Of a stretch of DNA of 64,000 bases, positions 11,908 to 23,738 are shown in pieces. The position numbers and the translations under genes were made by a program. The notes below the pieces were generated by a model. It made no database searches. It was not told the origin of the DNA and worked only from the letters and a program-made list of their open reading frames with translations. Origin of the DNA: Ixodes scapularis. Its lineage: Eukaryota; Arthropoda; Arachnida; Ixodida; Ixodidae. The stretch lies in contig NW_024609837.1 in NCBI RefSeq assembly GCF_016920785.2, positions 46,626,745 through 46,690,744 on the forward strand, written 5' to 3'. The stretch's first letter is position 1; every line of letters starts with the position of its first letter.

Positions 11908-12397
11908 AGTCAAACCCACTTATGTCGAACTCGCAAAAGACTGTCTACCAGTTCGATATAGCGGGTAATTCTACATGAAAGTTTGAATGAATCTGACAAC
12001 AAACAAACACGACATATTTAGAAAAGTTGTTTACTCTCGAAGGAGCGTCTGTACGTCATAAGGGACACTCCACATGGCTATTCAGTGGCCGCTTCTTCGT
12101 TTTTCAAGATCTCACCGGATCATCCTCTCCCCACTTCCAAGGGGCCGACGCGGTTGCCCCCCTCCCGCCCGCCCAAAAAAGGCAAGCTTTTTCTGCAAGC
12201 TGGCTTTCCCCGAATGCGTCCCCGTGCTGGGGGAAAGCCAGCTTGCAAAGCTAAACGGCGCTCTTGGCAGTTCTATCTATCGGAAGACGCTGCAATTTTC
12301 CTTCGACGTAACCGCATTTTTCGCTATGCATTTTTATAGCAGCTACTAGTCTGTTCACAAAGTTTCATACAAAGTTCGATATAATCGGGTTCAGCAT
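11908..12397. mobile_element. Tigger/pogo-like MITE
   Basis: The left end AGTCAAACCCACTTAT.TCGAAC and the right-end complement TGCTGAACCCGATTATATCGAAC match over most of 23 bases. They resemble the termini of pogo/Tigger-type Tc1/mariner elements, and TA occurs at the left flank. No transposase recognised in the 490-bp interior, which carries a perfect hairpin at 12195-12246. Confidence 0.6.
12195..12246. repeat. Perfect 17-bp hairpin inside MITE
   Basis: GCAAGCTGGCTTTCCCC (12195-12211) pairs exactly with GGGGAAAGCCAGCTTGC (12230-12246) around an 18-base loop. Confidence 0.95.
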
Positions 12398-12716
12398 CAT
12401 ACAGAATGTAACATTTTAGTTTGAACGTAATTTAGAAAAAGAGGGCGAGAGATTTGTGGGGCTCGGCGGACATAGATAAGGGGATAACCGTCACAATATG
12501 TTGACCAATTAACCCAGATTTGTTAATTAACTTTTTAATTATTGATTTTATAGGGCATGTTGAAATTGCATTCTTCAAGTGCGTCATTATTAAAGGCTAT
12601 TCTAAATGAAACTGTTCATGAAAGTGATGTGGCATGTGATTTTAATGAACATTAGTTCAAGCCTTACGTCTACAAATTGCGCTCCTTTAAATATTTTGTC
12701 ATTGCATATTTTTCAG

Positions 12717-12844
12717 AATGCCTAATGATGAAGCTCCGTGGCCAAAAGCACCATGCAGATGTCATTGCTGTAATGTCGAGGACAGCAAAAGTAAACCATA
12801 TACTGGGAGAAAAAATGAACGACCGGCGAAAGCAAGAGAAATGA
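12717..12844 (+). pseudogene. Exon block 4: C-terminal BEN-like tail
   Basis: Follows the acceptor GCATATTTTTCAG. One frame reads CLMMKLRGQKHHADVIAVMS, then KVNHILGEKMNDRRKQEK and a stop, which resembles the basic end of BEN domains. It needs one base carried over from the previous exon, but block 3 ends in phase 0. A different, longer open frame through the same bases runs on into a repeat and is not the family frame. Confidence 0.4.
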
Positions 12845-12929
12845 AGAGCCAATCGGTAAATAAAAATAGAACCAGCCGGTTCTTGGCAATGGTCTGCAGT
12901 GAAATACGGTGTCAAGCATGCATTCCCCC

Positions 12930-13235
12930 ACAGGTTCCCACAGAGATTGCCCACAGAGCATGGGGTTATGAAACCCTATGGGTTACCCACACGGCTCCCA
13001 CGGGACTTTGGTCCTACACAGCTCCCAGAGGATCTCTGCAGGACCCACACAGCTCCCGTAGACCCACACAGACTGTGGGGGGACCCATGGGGACCTATAC
13101 ACCCACACACTCTGTGGGGACCCGCACACCCAAACAAACTGTGCGGGGACCCATAGGGACCCGAGCACCCACACAATTTCTGTGGGACCCACACGGTTTC
13201 ATAACCCCATGGGTCTGCGGGTTTTTGGAGCGGGG
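12930..13235. repeat. Degenerate CCCACA/GTGTGGG repeat array
   Basis: Same word family as 2331-2775: CCCACAC, TGTGGGG, GGGACCC and CCCATGGG in mixed orientation. Longest open frames here are repeat by-products. Confidence 0.75.
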
Positions 13236-13249
13236 CAGTTCCTGGTCTA

Positions 13250-14850
13250 TTAATTCGTGGTTCTAAGAAATGAGACGTGTCCACACTTAATAAGTATATT
13301 GAAAACATATAAAGAAGCTTTAGCCTCGATAGCTCTCGGCGGGTGCGGAGAGGTTTCAGACAGCTGTTCGAGCGTGTTAGTAACACAATCCGTTCGGCGG
13401 TATCTCGAAACGATGAAGCGAGCAGCCTGTCTACTTAATGTTTCCAATTTTTCGTTCCCATTTCGTCGCTAAGGATTGCACACTGCGCCGGCATATGGGG
13501 TTGGCCTTATACGCGTCGTGAAGTCAGTCAATTCCACCTGACTTGTCGTTTGGCCAAGGTTTTGCCTAAAAAAAAACTTTTTTAGAGCCGTACTGCACAA
13601 ATTATCAATGCGGCGATTCCTTGTGAGGTCTGCTGATATCGTAACTCCTCAATACTTAAAGTTATCAAGTATAGATATGGAGTCGTTTCCAACTTTATAT
13701 GTGTAGGGTGGATGTTCACATTTTTGCTAGTGATTTTTGCGGATACAGGTTTTACCTGGATTTATTTTCCTACCCCATTTTTCACACCATTACTTAACAG
13801 AGTTGACAGACGAGTTTAGGTTTCTTGATCCGTGGGTTTGCGTACTTTAGTATAGAGCAAGAGGTTTTCCGCAGGCATTCCTGTTGTATTGTTAGGGCTG
13901 ATTTTATTAGACGTATCGTTTATGTAGCATAAGGAAACAAGACTGGGCCCAGCACCAATCCCTGCAGGACCACAGATGGAACCCCGCAAGTGGTCTACTC
14001 TGCTGCGCTGACAGCCACAGCTGTGTTCTTTTAAACAACTAGGCCTGCATCCAAGCAATTACCGACTTATTAACGGCGTATTGTAATAGTTTTTGTATCA
14101 ATCCATTAAATGAAACTAGGTCAGAAACCTTCGGTAAATCCAAACAAACAGCATTGATTTGACCTCTCTCGTTCGAAGAGCAAGAAAAGTCACCAAATGC
14201 GCCTGGGAATTGTGTTACTTTATACAGGCCGCGGCGGAAACCATGCAGGTTTTTGTGAAGAATTTTATTTGTTTCAAAATAAGCATAAATCCGAAAGGAA
14301 GCTCTGTTGACTCAGTGACGCTTTGACTTTGTTAAGTATTTAGCGATTCATTCCGTATATCACTTACGAAATTCGTTAAGAATCTTGTCTGGTCCAGAGG
14401 TTTCCTTCGTATTCATATTTCACAAGAGGGAAAGAAGACCGGCCTCTAAAATACCCATGCCTGGCATAGACGCAGGTACGCCTTCGTCGTCCTCCCGATC
14501 CGCAGATCAATTGTAGGAATCGATAAGCACGGAACTGAAATATTCATTGTACCTCTGGGCCACTGCGATCTGATCCGAGATGACCGCGCCGTTCTTTAGA
14601 ATGCAATCTTTGTTCTGTTTTGGTGGCGCCAGATATTTCCACAATTTATGCACGGCGCTGTCTTCATATACTCCGGAAAGGTCGCGCCGAAATATGTTTC
14701 CCGAAATTCCCCTATTTTTATTTTATTTTGAATAATTTGAGAGTGTGGCAACGTTATATTTTCTGACAAGTTATGTCTGGCGTCGCCGTTTTATTTTGCG
14801 TTTTAAATGAATGATGTCTCGTGTTAAACATGGTTTTCGTCTATTTATTC
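13250..14850 (-). pseudogene. Dead LINE, RT region (CR1/L2-like)
   Basis: Read on the minus strand, the order is: a pre-RT block with KLWKYLAPPKQNKD and RYNEYFSSVL (about 14540-14640); ETSGPDKILNEF (about 14380-14410); FRRGLYKVTQ (about 14220); a decayed DLPKVSDLVSFNGL block for the FDRVPH motif; GAGPSLVSLCYINDTSNKI (about 13930, relic of GPLLFLIYIND); AENLLLYTKVRKPTDQE (relic of the FADD block, the catalytic Asp pair lost); and QAARFIVSRYRRTD near 13390. Multiple stops and shifts. Clearly inactive. Confidence 0.8.
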
Positions 14851-17710
14851 GTTTTATTTTTTGGGAGACATACATCTGGTTGTCTTGCATGGGGTTCAGC
14901 GGCACCACCGGCAGTCATCACTTGACTCCAGCTAATGCATGGGACTCTACGAGAAAAGAGCAAAACCATAATTTCTTAACTTAGTAGGTTGCTCTCGATG
15001 ATGAAACTTTTATTGTTTTCCTGCATTGACAGTTATTATCTGGGCGCAAATATAAAAAGAAGGAGAATACCAGTCTTTCTATCAAATAAATGTTTTGCGT
15101 TTGAGGGTCTAGGGTTGCGACATATTTGTGCGTAAACTGTGAGGCTGTTCAATGAGACAAGGATTGCCGAGAGTCATGGGGAGTCGTTCATGATCTCGAA
15201 GTCATCAGAGCTTAGCAGGCAATATGTTAGAATGTATTTACCATGGGGCTTCACATCGTGTCGAGCGCACGTAGAAACAACTCCTGAAGCAAGCTTTTTC
15301 TTTGAACTACCTTCTCTGACGAGCTAAAATCGAAGCGTTTCGTTCACTTGCTGAAAGCGTAATTTATTTAGCAATTGAAGCGAGCAAGGCCGGCCCAATC
15401 AATAATGCTCCGCCACATTTTTTTTTTATCGGTGTTCGAACCTTAGACGGAAACGAATTCAATATACATACGCCCCGTATAATGATCGCAGTACATAATA
15501 AAATACTCGCCAGCGAGCACCGCCGTAGGCGCTCCAATATTCCTACTTTTGCGTATTTCTCCCATAGACGCGTGTGTTGCCAAGTGTCAAGCAATGACCG
15601 CCCGTCTTGCCACCGAAGGACTCCCGATGCACGAACCAGCCTACTACAATCGATATCAGTGGTCTCTTAAGTCCTTTCCCTGAATGCGCCACAGGCTTGG
15701 GTCTGCAGTCTCTTTTTCTTTTGCATTGTCTGCGCCACCGTCGTTTTGTTTCCTCAGGGTTCGTATGAATTGATCTGAATAGTCCTGGCTGTGCACAGTG
15801 GCGGTCAGCAATGTTTGTAGCTAAATGTCAGAGAAAAACGAGAAAAAAAAAAACGAAAAATTTAAATTAACGATATTTTTAGGCGGAACAAGAACGGAAT
15901 TGAAACGCATTAATAATGTTCTGGGGAGAAAGCGAAAATATGTTCTTCGGAGCTTTCGGCTCAAGATGAACGTTTAGGTGTTTCAGTGTCTTCTGGTCTC
16001 CAGAGGAGCCACCTGATGAGCTCGAAGTGTTGCTTAAGAAAGAAGAAGCTGAGGCTGGCGCCCACATTCATTTGGCAAGTGAGCTAGGCTAACTGCGCAT
16101 AACTCAAAATGCTGGATAAGAAGCCACGTTTTCGAAGAACCATGGAAGGAGCGAAAGGAACGCCAATAACAACCGTACAGTTTAGCGCAAGTAACCGTTG
16201 GTATATCTTCTGCATAGGTCAGCGTAAGTCATTCTCGGCGATCAAGTTTATTTTATCAGAACAAAGGTCTCGTATTTTACCGAGTACACTTGAGGATGTG
16301 TTGCTCCTGAGATCATGCTCTGTGCCTCGGGCGGTTCTTCCTCGCGATGGCTTTCACCCCGATTCATTCATTTTCTATCCTTGCAATAAGATCACACCTG
16401 TTGTAACTTTTTAAGGGCCTACTGCTTAATAAAAATAAGCGTTGTTTTTTTCTTATTCGCACTAGAACACGTTTTGTTTTGTTTGTTATATAGCAGAATT
16501 TGAATTACACGTTTTTTTTCTATGAAACGAAACTGAAACCACCACCATAACAAGAAACATTTTGTTCTAACACTGGTTTTCAATGGTCATTGAGGGCTCG
16601 ACGGATGGTTATGTTGTGTGCCAGCCATATAGTGTGTGGAAGTTCGTCACGTGGGTCCAGCGAGGTTTAAAGTAATTCGCCTTTTTTGCCAGAAGTAAAG
16701 AAGGTGAACGTCCACAGAAGCCGGAAATCTGTGAGAGAAAGAATGATACTTTGTATGAACTTCAGCGCTCGACCACCCGTCAATGATGTTCAAATCTAAA
16801 CTTTGCACGAATACTTAGATGTGGACAGTTCTTAAAACTAATTTCTGCCAAATAAACCTTAAATAATATCACCACCTGCAATTTTTCCAATTCGTCCTCA
16901 TCTCCGGCTTCTTTGTTGACACCGCGAAAAGGCGCGTGTCTTCTATCACACTAAGTAAATTTCAGGCGCATGGAGAGTTCTGAAGTAAAACTATTTCAAA
17001 TGTCTATCAATGATATTTCTTAAATATTCTCACAATAATTTTAAAAAAAGCTACGTTCGGCATTTGATTGTGATTTTTATGTTTTGAAAGTAACTTTTGT
17101 CTATATCAGTTTGAGCGCACATGTTTTTGTGTGCACCTGTACGAATACACATGCTTTCGTACACGTGTGCACGATTGGTCATGTTTTCGTACATGTGTGT
17201 ACAAAGGTGAAGGTTCGGCAGCTCTCTGTCTGGTCACAAAACGGCATAAACAGCAATTAATTACTCTAATTCTAATTTAACAAACAAAATTGCCACGTTT
17301 CGGCCACATAATCGACTTTGACAGCAGCACTTTGCTGGTCTCGCAGAAGAATAGGAGAAAACATTGTTTCGGGAGTCATATGGTTCACCCAACGCGCAAA
17401 AGAAAACTTAACCACTCTTCGGGTACTTTCCCCAGCAACTAGGCGTCGGGGCTGCCTGATGTCACCAAAGCTCCGTACATATGTGTGTGTATATAAACCA
17501 GGCTGGTCCTTACCGGGACCCAAGTGTAAACCTGCCTGGTCCCAATTCGTCAGTATGTGTGGTTAGAGTTCTTAATTGGCGATAATGTGTGTACAAAAGA
17601 AAGCAATGAGTTTCAAAATGCCCCGCATTGTAGCATTAGGACTGTTTTGTAAAGCTGGAAAAATCTAAGTTATGCCAGGCGCGGCAGCAATGATCATCAC
17701 ATGCATTATC
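14851..17710. other. No recognisable gene
   Basis: About 2.8 kb. Open frames of 60-100 codons occur on both strands (for example 15139-15327 +, 15364-15594 - and 16109-16414 +) without recognisable domains. 17100-17215 has alternating CGTACACGTGTGCACG-like words. No support for a gene. Confidence 0.5.
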
Positions 17711-17743
17711 TGACGGTTCACGCGCTTTGCGCGTGAACCGTCA
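17711..17743. repeat. Perfect 15-bp hairpin, 3-base loop
   Basis: TGACGGTTCACGCGC, loop TTT, then the exact complement. AT-rich flanks. Confidence 0.95.
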
Positions 17744-18845
17744 CATAATAAAATAAAGCTTGCACGAAGCGCTTCAGTGTCCAGGAGCTGGAAGAAATAA
17801 TTACGAAAATTCAGCATTGAAAACATTCTGTCGCAATATTGCTGAACTGAACAAAGAATGAGACCGCAGTCAAATCGGAAACGGAACTACACCCCAATAC
17901 CGAGAAAACGATGTACACCTCATTGAACAGGTACTTGCACGTACAAACAACGTGTCTCAGTGATTGTTTTTTATATTCTTGTTTTCTTATTAGTGTTAGG
18001 TTTTGGTTATGGTTGCGCATGGCTGAATTGATTATTCGTTTACCCACCTTGGTGCAATAAAAGAAAATATGACCTCAATCAGTGCTCGAAGCCACTTTTA
18101 TTGAGGAAACAGCGATTAGCTGAGGGCTCCGTTGCGGTATCATCTGCTCCGTGGTCGAACGTGGAAATGAAATAAAATTTGTGTTATATAAAATAATTTA
18201 GATGACGCACTATATATTTTAGTTTATTTTTAAATAATGTACTTTAACAATCAACCCATGCTTTTTGGCTTTCCGTGCATTATAAAATTCGGGTGATACC
18301 AAATAAAATTGGATTACATTTGACTCGGCAGCTTTATATTTGCAAGAAAGAAATACGTTCCATAAAGCATTAGGGCGCAGGGCAATCTAAACCTGAGCTA
18401 GTATTGCGACAACATTTCGGTTTCCACGCATCTAGCCCAAACTCACGAAACACAGACGAGACAGACGAAGGCGCGCAATGCCACCACGTCCAGCAGCCTT
18501 CTTGTTTTTTTTCTCCCAAATACGAATTACAAAATCTTCTGAAACCCCCCCCCCTCCTCCAACCCAGCCCCGTTGTTTCTAGGTCCGGCATTCGAAGATA
18601 AGCTTCGCAAAAAACAGGGATGTATTTTTTTACTTTTCTTTTTTTTTTGATGGAAAGAATGAATTTTTTCGCGACTAGCACAGTCCAAGCGGGTAAAAAG
18701 GCAGCACCCGCAGTGCCACCTGGATTCCTAAAATGTTCCTATCTTAGTTCTAATTTGAATGCGATATCCTTTTAAAGAGATACCGACCCGAACTTTGTTG
18801 GTAAATGTTTGCAAATGCCCGGGTGTTCACAACACTGGACTGCAG
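17744..18845. other. No recognisable gene
   Basis: Mixed sequence with T tracts near 18620-18650 and a poly-C run near 18547. No domain seen. Confidence 0.5.
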
Positions 18846-18849
18846 CACA

Positions 18850-19660
18850 TAGTTTCTGCAAATTCAAATCGTTCCTGCAATGCCCAAAAGGCTGCTTTAA
18901 GTTGCTATCGTTGTTTATTTGAGTCTACTCGCCTTCCCTTTGGACTGTCCAACTCGCCGACAAGCTTCCAGCGACGTATTGAGATTGCTTTGGGGAACAC
19001 CAAGTTTAATTTCGCGATGGCCTACACGAAGGACGTTGTGGTCGTTTTCAAGTCATTCAGGGAACATTTCGTTCGCCTGAGGATCATCCTCGGTCGGATG
19101 AGAGACGCGGGGATGACGATTCACCCTAAGAAGGTACAAGTCACTTCTCCAAAAATCAATCTCCTGGGGTACGTGCTCGATGAGGGAACCTTGAAGCTGA
19201 ACAACGAAAATTTAAGGGCCAGCCTTAATTTCCCTCGGCCGCAGCACGAGAAGAGCCTCCCAAGGTTTCTGAGAATGATTGGGTTAATCGCCATTTTATT
19301 CCGAACTACACCAAGCTAGCCCATCCGATTAACCAGCTCCTGCGCTAAGGCTCGAAGTACGTCTGGCAACGAGAACATAAAATTACGTTCATCTCTCTCA
19401 CTCGCGCGATCACCGCGACGGCCAGTTTGCGACTGCAAGAATTAAACCTGCCGTTCGTCATACAAATGGACGCCAGCGATTACGGCGTGGGTGAGCTCTT
19501 GTTGAAAGAGCACGACGGCCAACTGAGGCTTGTCGCCTTTGCCAGCCGCACCGTCACGCCGGGGGAACGCAGTTACAGCACCAACAAACCCCAGGGAGTG
19601 GAAATTGCGTATGCCCTGCGCAAGCTCTTTCATGATCCAACACGCCGACCACGTCGACGA
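18850..19660 (+). pseudogene. Ty3/gypsy RT-RNase H fragment
   Basis: The first frame gives the second half of a gypsy reverse transcriptase: ESTRLPFGLSNSPTSFQR, then the active-site block as YTKDVVVVF (YxDD expected, one Asp replaced), HPKKVQVTSPKINLLGYV and a thumb region ending near 19319. After a stop at about 19346 the frame continues with connection and RNase H residues: AITATASLRL, LPFVIQMDASDYGVG and FASRTVTPGERSYST. Truncated at both ends; no integrase or LTR. Confidence 0.85.
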
Positions 19661-20789
19661 TCGCCACCGATGCCATGTTTTTCTGCAGATAGCAGGAACC
19701 GCGACCGGCATGCAACATGTAGCAGCAAAGTTTAACCCGGCTGCGCTCATTGCGTTGCAAAGTAACACAAACGAAACGGTCGTTTGGCTGGTGCTTCGTT
19801 GCCATGGTAACTCGTCGTTCCAACCGGTTGCATCTGTTCTACTCAAGCATCTAGAAAACGAAACTCTGCTCCGTAAAAAAGCGCCACCAAGAGAAAACCC
19901 CTTCAGCAGACGACGCTCGTTGATTGACAGCGCAGGCACAGTCTGATCTCTCTTTTGCTTCGTTTACCACACGATAGATGGCGTATGACTCTGAGCAATA
20001 TAAAATTCGGCAATTTCCGTCAAGTCGCTAATTATGATACAAAATGTGGATCAGAGTAACATTTAAGAAAACCTTTAAGAAACATTCGCGGACTATTTGT
20101 TGTTTGTGATCGCGGTGCTGGTAAGGTAGGCCCTTATCCAATAAACCCTTCAGTGAAAGGAGCGTCATCGACGACTTTGGGGTTAAGCACACAAATCGTT
20201 CTCTACTGCATGATCGGTCGAAGAGGCCCCGAAATTACACCAAGCCTTAAAAGTCAACGGCAGGAAGGGGGTAACAACAGCAGGGTCTTTTCATTCCTAG
20301 GCGTTGCTCTCTATAATGGCCGATATACCGGCACGACATGTCGGGTTGGCACATGCTTGCATATTCCCTACCATACTGTTTATGATAATGCACATGTGTT
20401 TTTTATGTCATTGGTTGCACATCGGTTTAGAATAGACGCGTGCAAATAAATATGCCATGGTTCTAATTATAGGTGTTTATTTTTCTTTCAGATGCCTGGT
20501 GGAATATCATGAACTTTTTTTTCTCTCTGATCTGGGCCGCCCCAGCAAACATAACAATCAGTAAACAAAATCAAAATTTTTGATCGCAAAAAAAAAAAAA
20601 AAAATTTAGGGCAAACCGTGCAAAATTTACATTCTTTTTGAATTGCAAGAAAAATTTTTTATGTTTATTTTTGCGGTCTGATCTATGAATTTCCTTTTTG
20701 TGGAAATAAAGTGACGTTTTCTAGTTTACGACTTATTTGTCAATACGCCCAGTAAAACTGATTTAATAATTAAAAAAGAGAGTGTTTGT
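19661..20789. other. No recognisable gene
   Basis: Short frames on both strands without domain. A-run at 20586-20604. Possible decayed MITE material near 20137-20330, including a CAATAAACCCTT word like the terminus at 9764. Confidence 0.45.
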
Positions 20790-20821
20790 GAATAGACTCG
20801 AAAACTTATTCGAGTCTATTC
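20790..20821. repeat. Perfect 13-bp hairpin
   Basis: GAATAGACTCGAA pairs with TTCGAGTCTATTC across six bases, ten bases before the large foldback begins. Confidence 0.9.
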
Positions 20822-20830
20822 ATAGAACAG

Positions 20831-21363
20831 CATAGAATGGCACAAAAAAAAAATGTTCCCCAATGGCTTCAATGTTTTCGAAGAAGGCAAGAAGAAAATT
20901 GGTAAAAAGGAAACGGCATTTAGTACATACAAAAAAGTTTAAAACGCGCTGGCGCCACGGTGAGACATAAGTAATCTGGTTATCTCGTGTGCGAGAGATT
21001 CGACCACTGTCATTATCAGTGATAATGAAGGTGCAGGAATATTGCTGTTGACAGTGCCAAAGGGAAATGTACTATAAATTTAATAGTTTAAGAGGCCGTA
21101 CTTTTAAACTTTTAAATTTATAGTACATTTCCCTTGGGGACTGTCAACAGTAATATTTATCCACCTTTATTTCACTGACAACAACAGTGGTCGAATTCCT
21201 AGCACCGGAGATAACAAGATTACTTATACCTCGTCCGGACACCAGCAATTTTAAAACTTTTTTTTATATACTTATTCCCTTTCCTTTTAACAATTTCGTT
21301 TTCCCTCTTGGAGAACGTTGAAGCCCTTGGGGGTCACTTCTTTATATTTTGTGTCATTCTATG
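20831..21363. repeat. Large foldback, arms of about 260 bp
   Basis: The left arm (20831-21090) and the complement of the right arm (about 21104-21363) align almost end to end: both begin CATAGAATGRCACAAA, share CGTTYTC.AAG then GAAATTGTTAAAAGG-type blocks, a TCGACCACTGT core and GGGAAATGTACTATAAATTT, and meet at a loop of about 12 bases. Arms differ by scattered substitutions and small indels. Could be a foldback transposon, a snapback duplication, or a source of long hairpin RNA. No coding potential. Confidence 0.9.
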
Positions 21364-22439
21364 TTAAACATTTCTAAAACCAAAGAGAGAGGATGCAAAG
21401 AGGGGACAAACACAAGAGTCTTGTGTGTGTTCCTTCTTTGTGTAGCCTCCGTCTTGGGTTTTAGAAGTGATTAACTTTAACTAGCTCGCCTGCCATATAA
21501 CGTTATCTGCTAGGTTGTTGCTCAATGAAAGAAGCCTTGTTCAACTAATATAACAAGTTCAACTGATATAATAAGAGAAACAAATCCAGTTTGAACTGAC
21601 CCAGTTTGCAAAATTGTTCAATAGGGTAGGCTTTTTGTGTTTGCAATTGGGACTTAAAATTTAATTGCGTAAATGTCACAAGTAACATACGTATGTCAGG
21701 TAACTTTCTACTTGACAGGTCGAGTCCTTGGTTTTTGCAGGCGATTTTAGAGTGGAAACTTTGTTTTGAAACAAGGCCTCTAAGCAACTTAAAGTTTTAC
21801 TTGTTTTTGTATTACTTATTGTGCCCAATCTTTGTCATACATTCAACCCGTGATGGCCGTGAACTAACGATGGCTGGTCTGGGTCTACGTGTTTGAACAC
21901 GAACCCCTGAACGAGGAAGCTGTAACTTCTGTCGAACGAGCGCTCCGATTCCGATCTGCTCTTGTGGAAGCCATGAACTTCGTCAGCGTAACGTCTGGGA
22001 GTTTGGAAATGTCGTTTACCCAACCCGTGATAGGGAAAACGCTACCTGCAGCCATACAGAGGCGAAGGGATCGAGGAAGCGCAAGAACGGCACAGTGTAA
22101 ACAACCAGACCGACCGCAACGGAGTCCTTCACCATGGCATCGACGGCCCAAGGCCCAATGTTGTTGGACTCGTTCAGGGAATGTTTCGTTGTGGCCAGGT
22201 TTTTGGAATGGGGTCTACAGGCGCCGTGGATTTCGCTGACGAGTTTTGGTACCGCGGTTGCATTACAGCGAAAACGCAGACAGCTTTCGAAAGAAAGAAT
22301 ATATAAAAGCGTTTCTTGTTTTAAAAGTCCTATGGCGAAAACATTTTTTTTTGGCTCTCTATTTATGTTTTTTGTTCTCGTCTTTTACGACGTGGGGTGG
22401 ATTAAATTTGATGTTAAAATCGTTTCATGGCTCCTTTAA
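21364..22439. other. Mostly no recognisable gene; one ATG-led open frame
   Basis: 21545-21900 lacks features. From 22134 an ATG in good context (CACCATGG) opens about 40 codons beginning MASTAQGPMLLDSFRECF. No matching domain and only weak donor sites follow, so it is not called as a gene. Confidence 0.35.
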
Positions 22440-22600
22440 CCGCAAGCCTAGTATCGGCGAGTATAGTGCGAGTTTTGCCCAGATTGGACTGTCGGCCAGA
22501 TATCGGCCAGATGTCGCATATGCTTCTGCTCTATATCGGCTAAACGTCGCCTATCCGCTCGCTTTGTGTCGGCAATATCAGCAGTATTAGCTTGCACGTT
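22440..22600. repeat. TATCGGC-rich dispersed repeat
   Basis: Repeated TATCGGC, GTCGGC and TGTCGC words at irregular spacing, similar to those at 52740-52900. Confidence 0.55.
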
Positions 22601-23645
22601 AATTGCAGATATAGAGCGTGCCCCTCATGACTACACCTACACACAGAATTGTTTTCGATTGCTCACATAATTAAACTACTATCATTACACGCAGCTGGTT
22701 ATCGATATATTTACGAAGGTTATACTCTTTAGTGGAACGGAAAGCAAATATATGAATATAATTACTTTGTTTTCATGTCAAGCAAAACATACAAATCAAA
22801 TACAAGGGACCGTGGAGCACAGAGTGTTTTAGCATATCGTTCCGATGACTCCGATAACGACACCCTATCCATGCCGTCACCTTTGCGCATAGATTGTAAA
22901 GTTTCCTAGAGTACCGAAGGAATCGGAAGGATCTGCTAATACTCACTAATGAGACGGAGAACGATTATTATCAGAAGCATACTGTCTGTGTACTTACGAA
23001 TAAAAAAAGCAATTTTATCTAATTAATGATAGACGTATAATCCGACTGGGGCAGCACAGCGCAACACTCGAGTAAGAGGAGGTTCGTCCACATTTAACGG
23101 TAGTGTTGCTGTCACCCATGAGCAGTTTTGCGGAAGGAAGCACGTCCAACAAACATAGCACAATAATTTCACAAACTCCGACCAAGAAAACGGCGATTAG
23201 GGGAAAAGTTGGCATGGACGTATTCCGCCCGCTCTCAACGAACAACCACAGTTCCGACTGCAACGCACAAACATAAGAACACTGAAGAGCAAATTTCGGA
23301 AACCACCCGTACCCATCACCACAACTTGGCAAATGGCGAAGACTACGGCTCTACTGTACCCACTATCACGTCAAAGTGAGTCACATGACGAGTTTTCACC
23401 AAAGCGTTCCTGTCCTGCGGAAAGCAGTCGCGTGTTTCACTCCAGCTCTCTAATTTATTTGAAAAAGCCGTCTTGCTCGCCCGCAGCCACGCGAAGACAC
23501 AAACGAAGGTGGGGTGACTTAGCAGAAGGCGAGGTCGAAGGAAGATGGGCAATACAGCTAAGCTCTCTCTACTTATTATGTATGCCCTTCTTAGGTTAGA
23601 AGTAAGCAGATTACGTTTTGCTTATTTTTTTTTTCCATTTTCAAG
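22601..23645. other. No recognisable gene
   Basis: A minus-strand open frame at 23015-23332 contains one hydrophobic segment (FPLIAVFLVGVCEIIVLCLL) but no recognisable family. A T-rich tract with branch-like sequence precedes the exon at 23646. Confidence 0.4.
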
Positions 23646-23738
23646 GTCGGTTTTGAGTTGGTCAAGAAATCCGAGTATCTAGCCAGCATAGCCGATTCAC
23701 AAACGACACTCTACACACTCAACGAAAAACGGTGGCAG
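23646..23738 (+). CDS. Orphan 31-codon exon, unrecognised protein
   Basis: Exactly 93 bases between a strong acceptor (long T run, CCATTTTCAAG) and a donor (CAG/GTACGA), open in phase 0-0. It reads VGFELVKKSEYLASIADS, then QTTLYTLNEKRWQ. Composition (K, E, Y, S) is protein-like and unlike the surrounding AT-rich repeats. No partner exon is identified with confidence nearby, and the family is not recognised. It may be one exon of a gene with long introns extending either way. Confidence 0.4.

Larger units (their letters stand above)
7653..12844 (+). pseudogene. BEN-domain protein gene relic, four exon-like blocks
   Basis: Four blocks with splice signals: 7653-7777, 9204-9394, 10609-10848 and 12717-12844. 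Phases are compatible across the first three (phase 1 then phase 0). Block 3 carries the start of a BEN domain (DNA- and protein-binding module of chromatin and transcription regulators): IRSSIAVKNLAIALGG.SVL, then SLNKDSRLPLTPKKAAFL. Block 4 gives the expected basic tail (KVNHILGEKMNDRRKQEK then stop). Lesions: in-frame TGA at 10627 and 10657, both at places where TGG (Trp) would suit the domain; G for W in ALGG; and a one-base phase mismatch into block 4, unless an exon is missing between. MITEs sit in the introns. Known for the family: BEN proteins act in the nucleus. Inferred: a decayed copy, unless the stops are assembly errors. Confidence 0.55.

Noticed and set aside
12718..13266. 182-codon plus-strand gene
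   Set aside because: It starts in the BEN tail exon in the wrong frame and continues through the CCCACA repeat.
16011..16030. Hammerhead ribozyme core (CTGATGA...GAAG)
   Set aside because: The second conserved box reads GAAG rather than GAAA and no flanking stems I and III form.
19442..19946. Minus- and plus-strand frames of 138-165 codons over the gypsy RNase H region
   Set aside because: Antisense or shifted readings of retroelement sequence.
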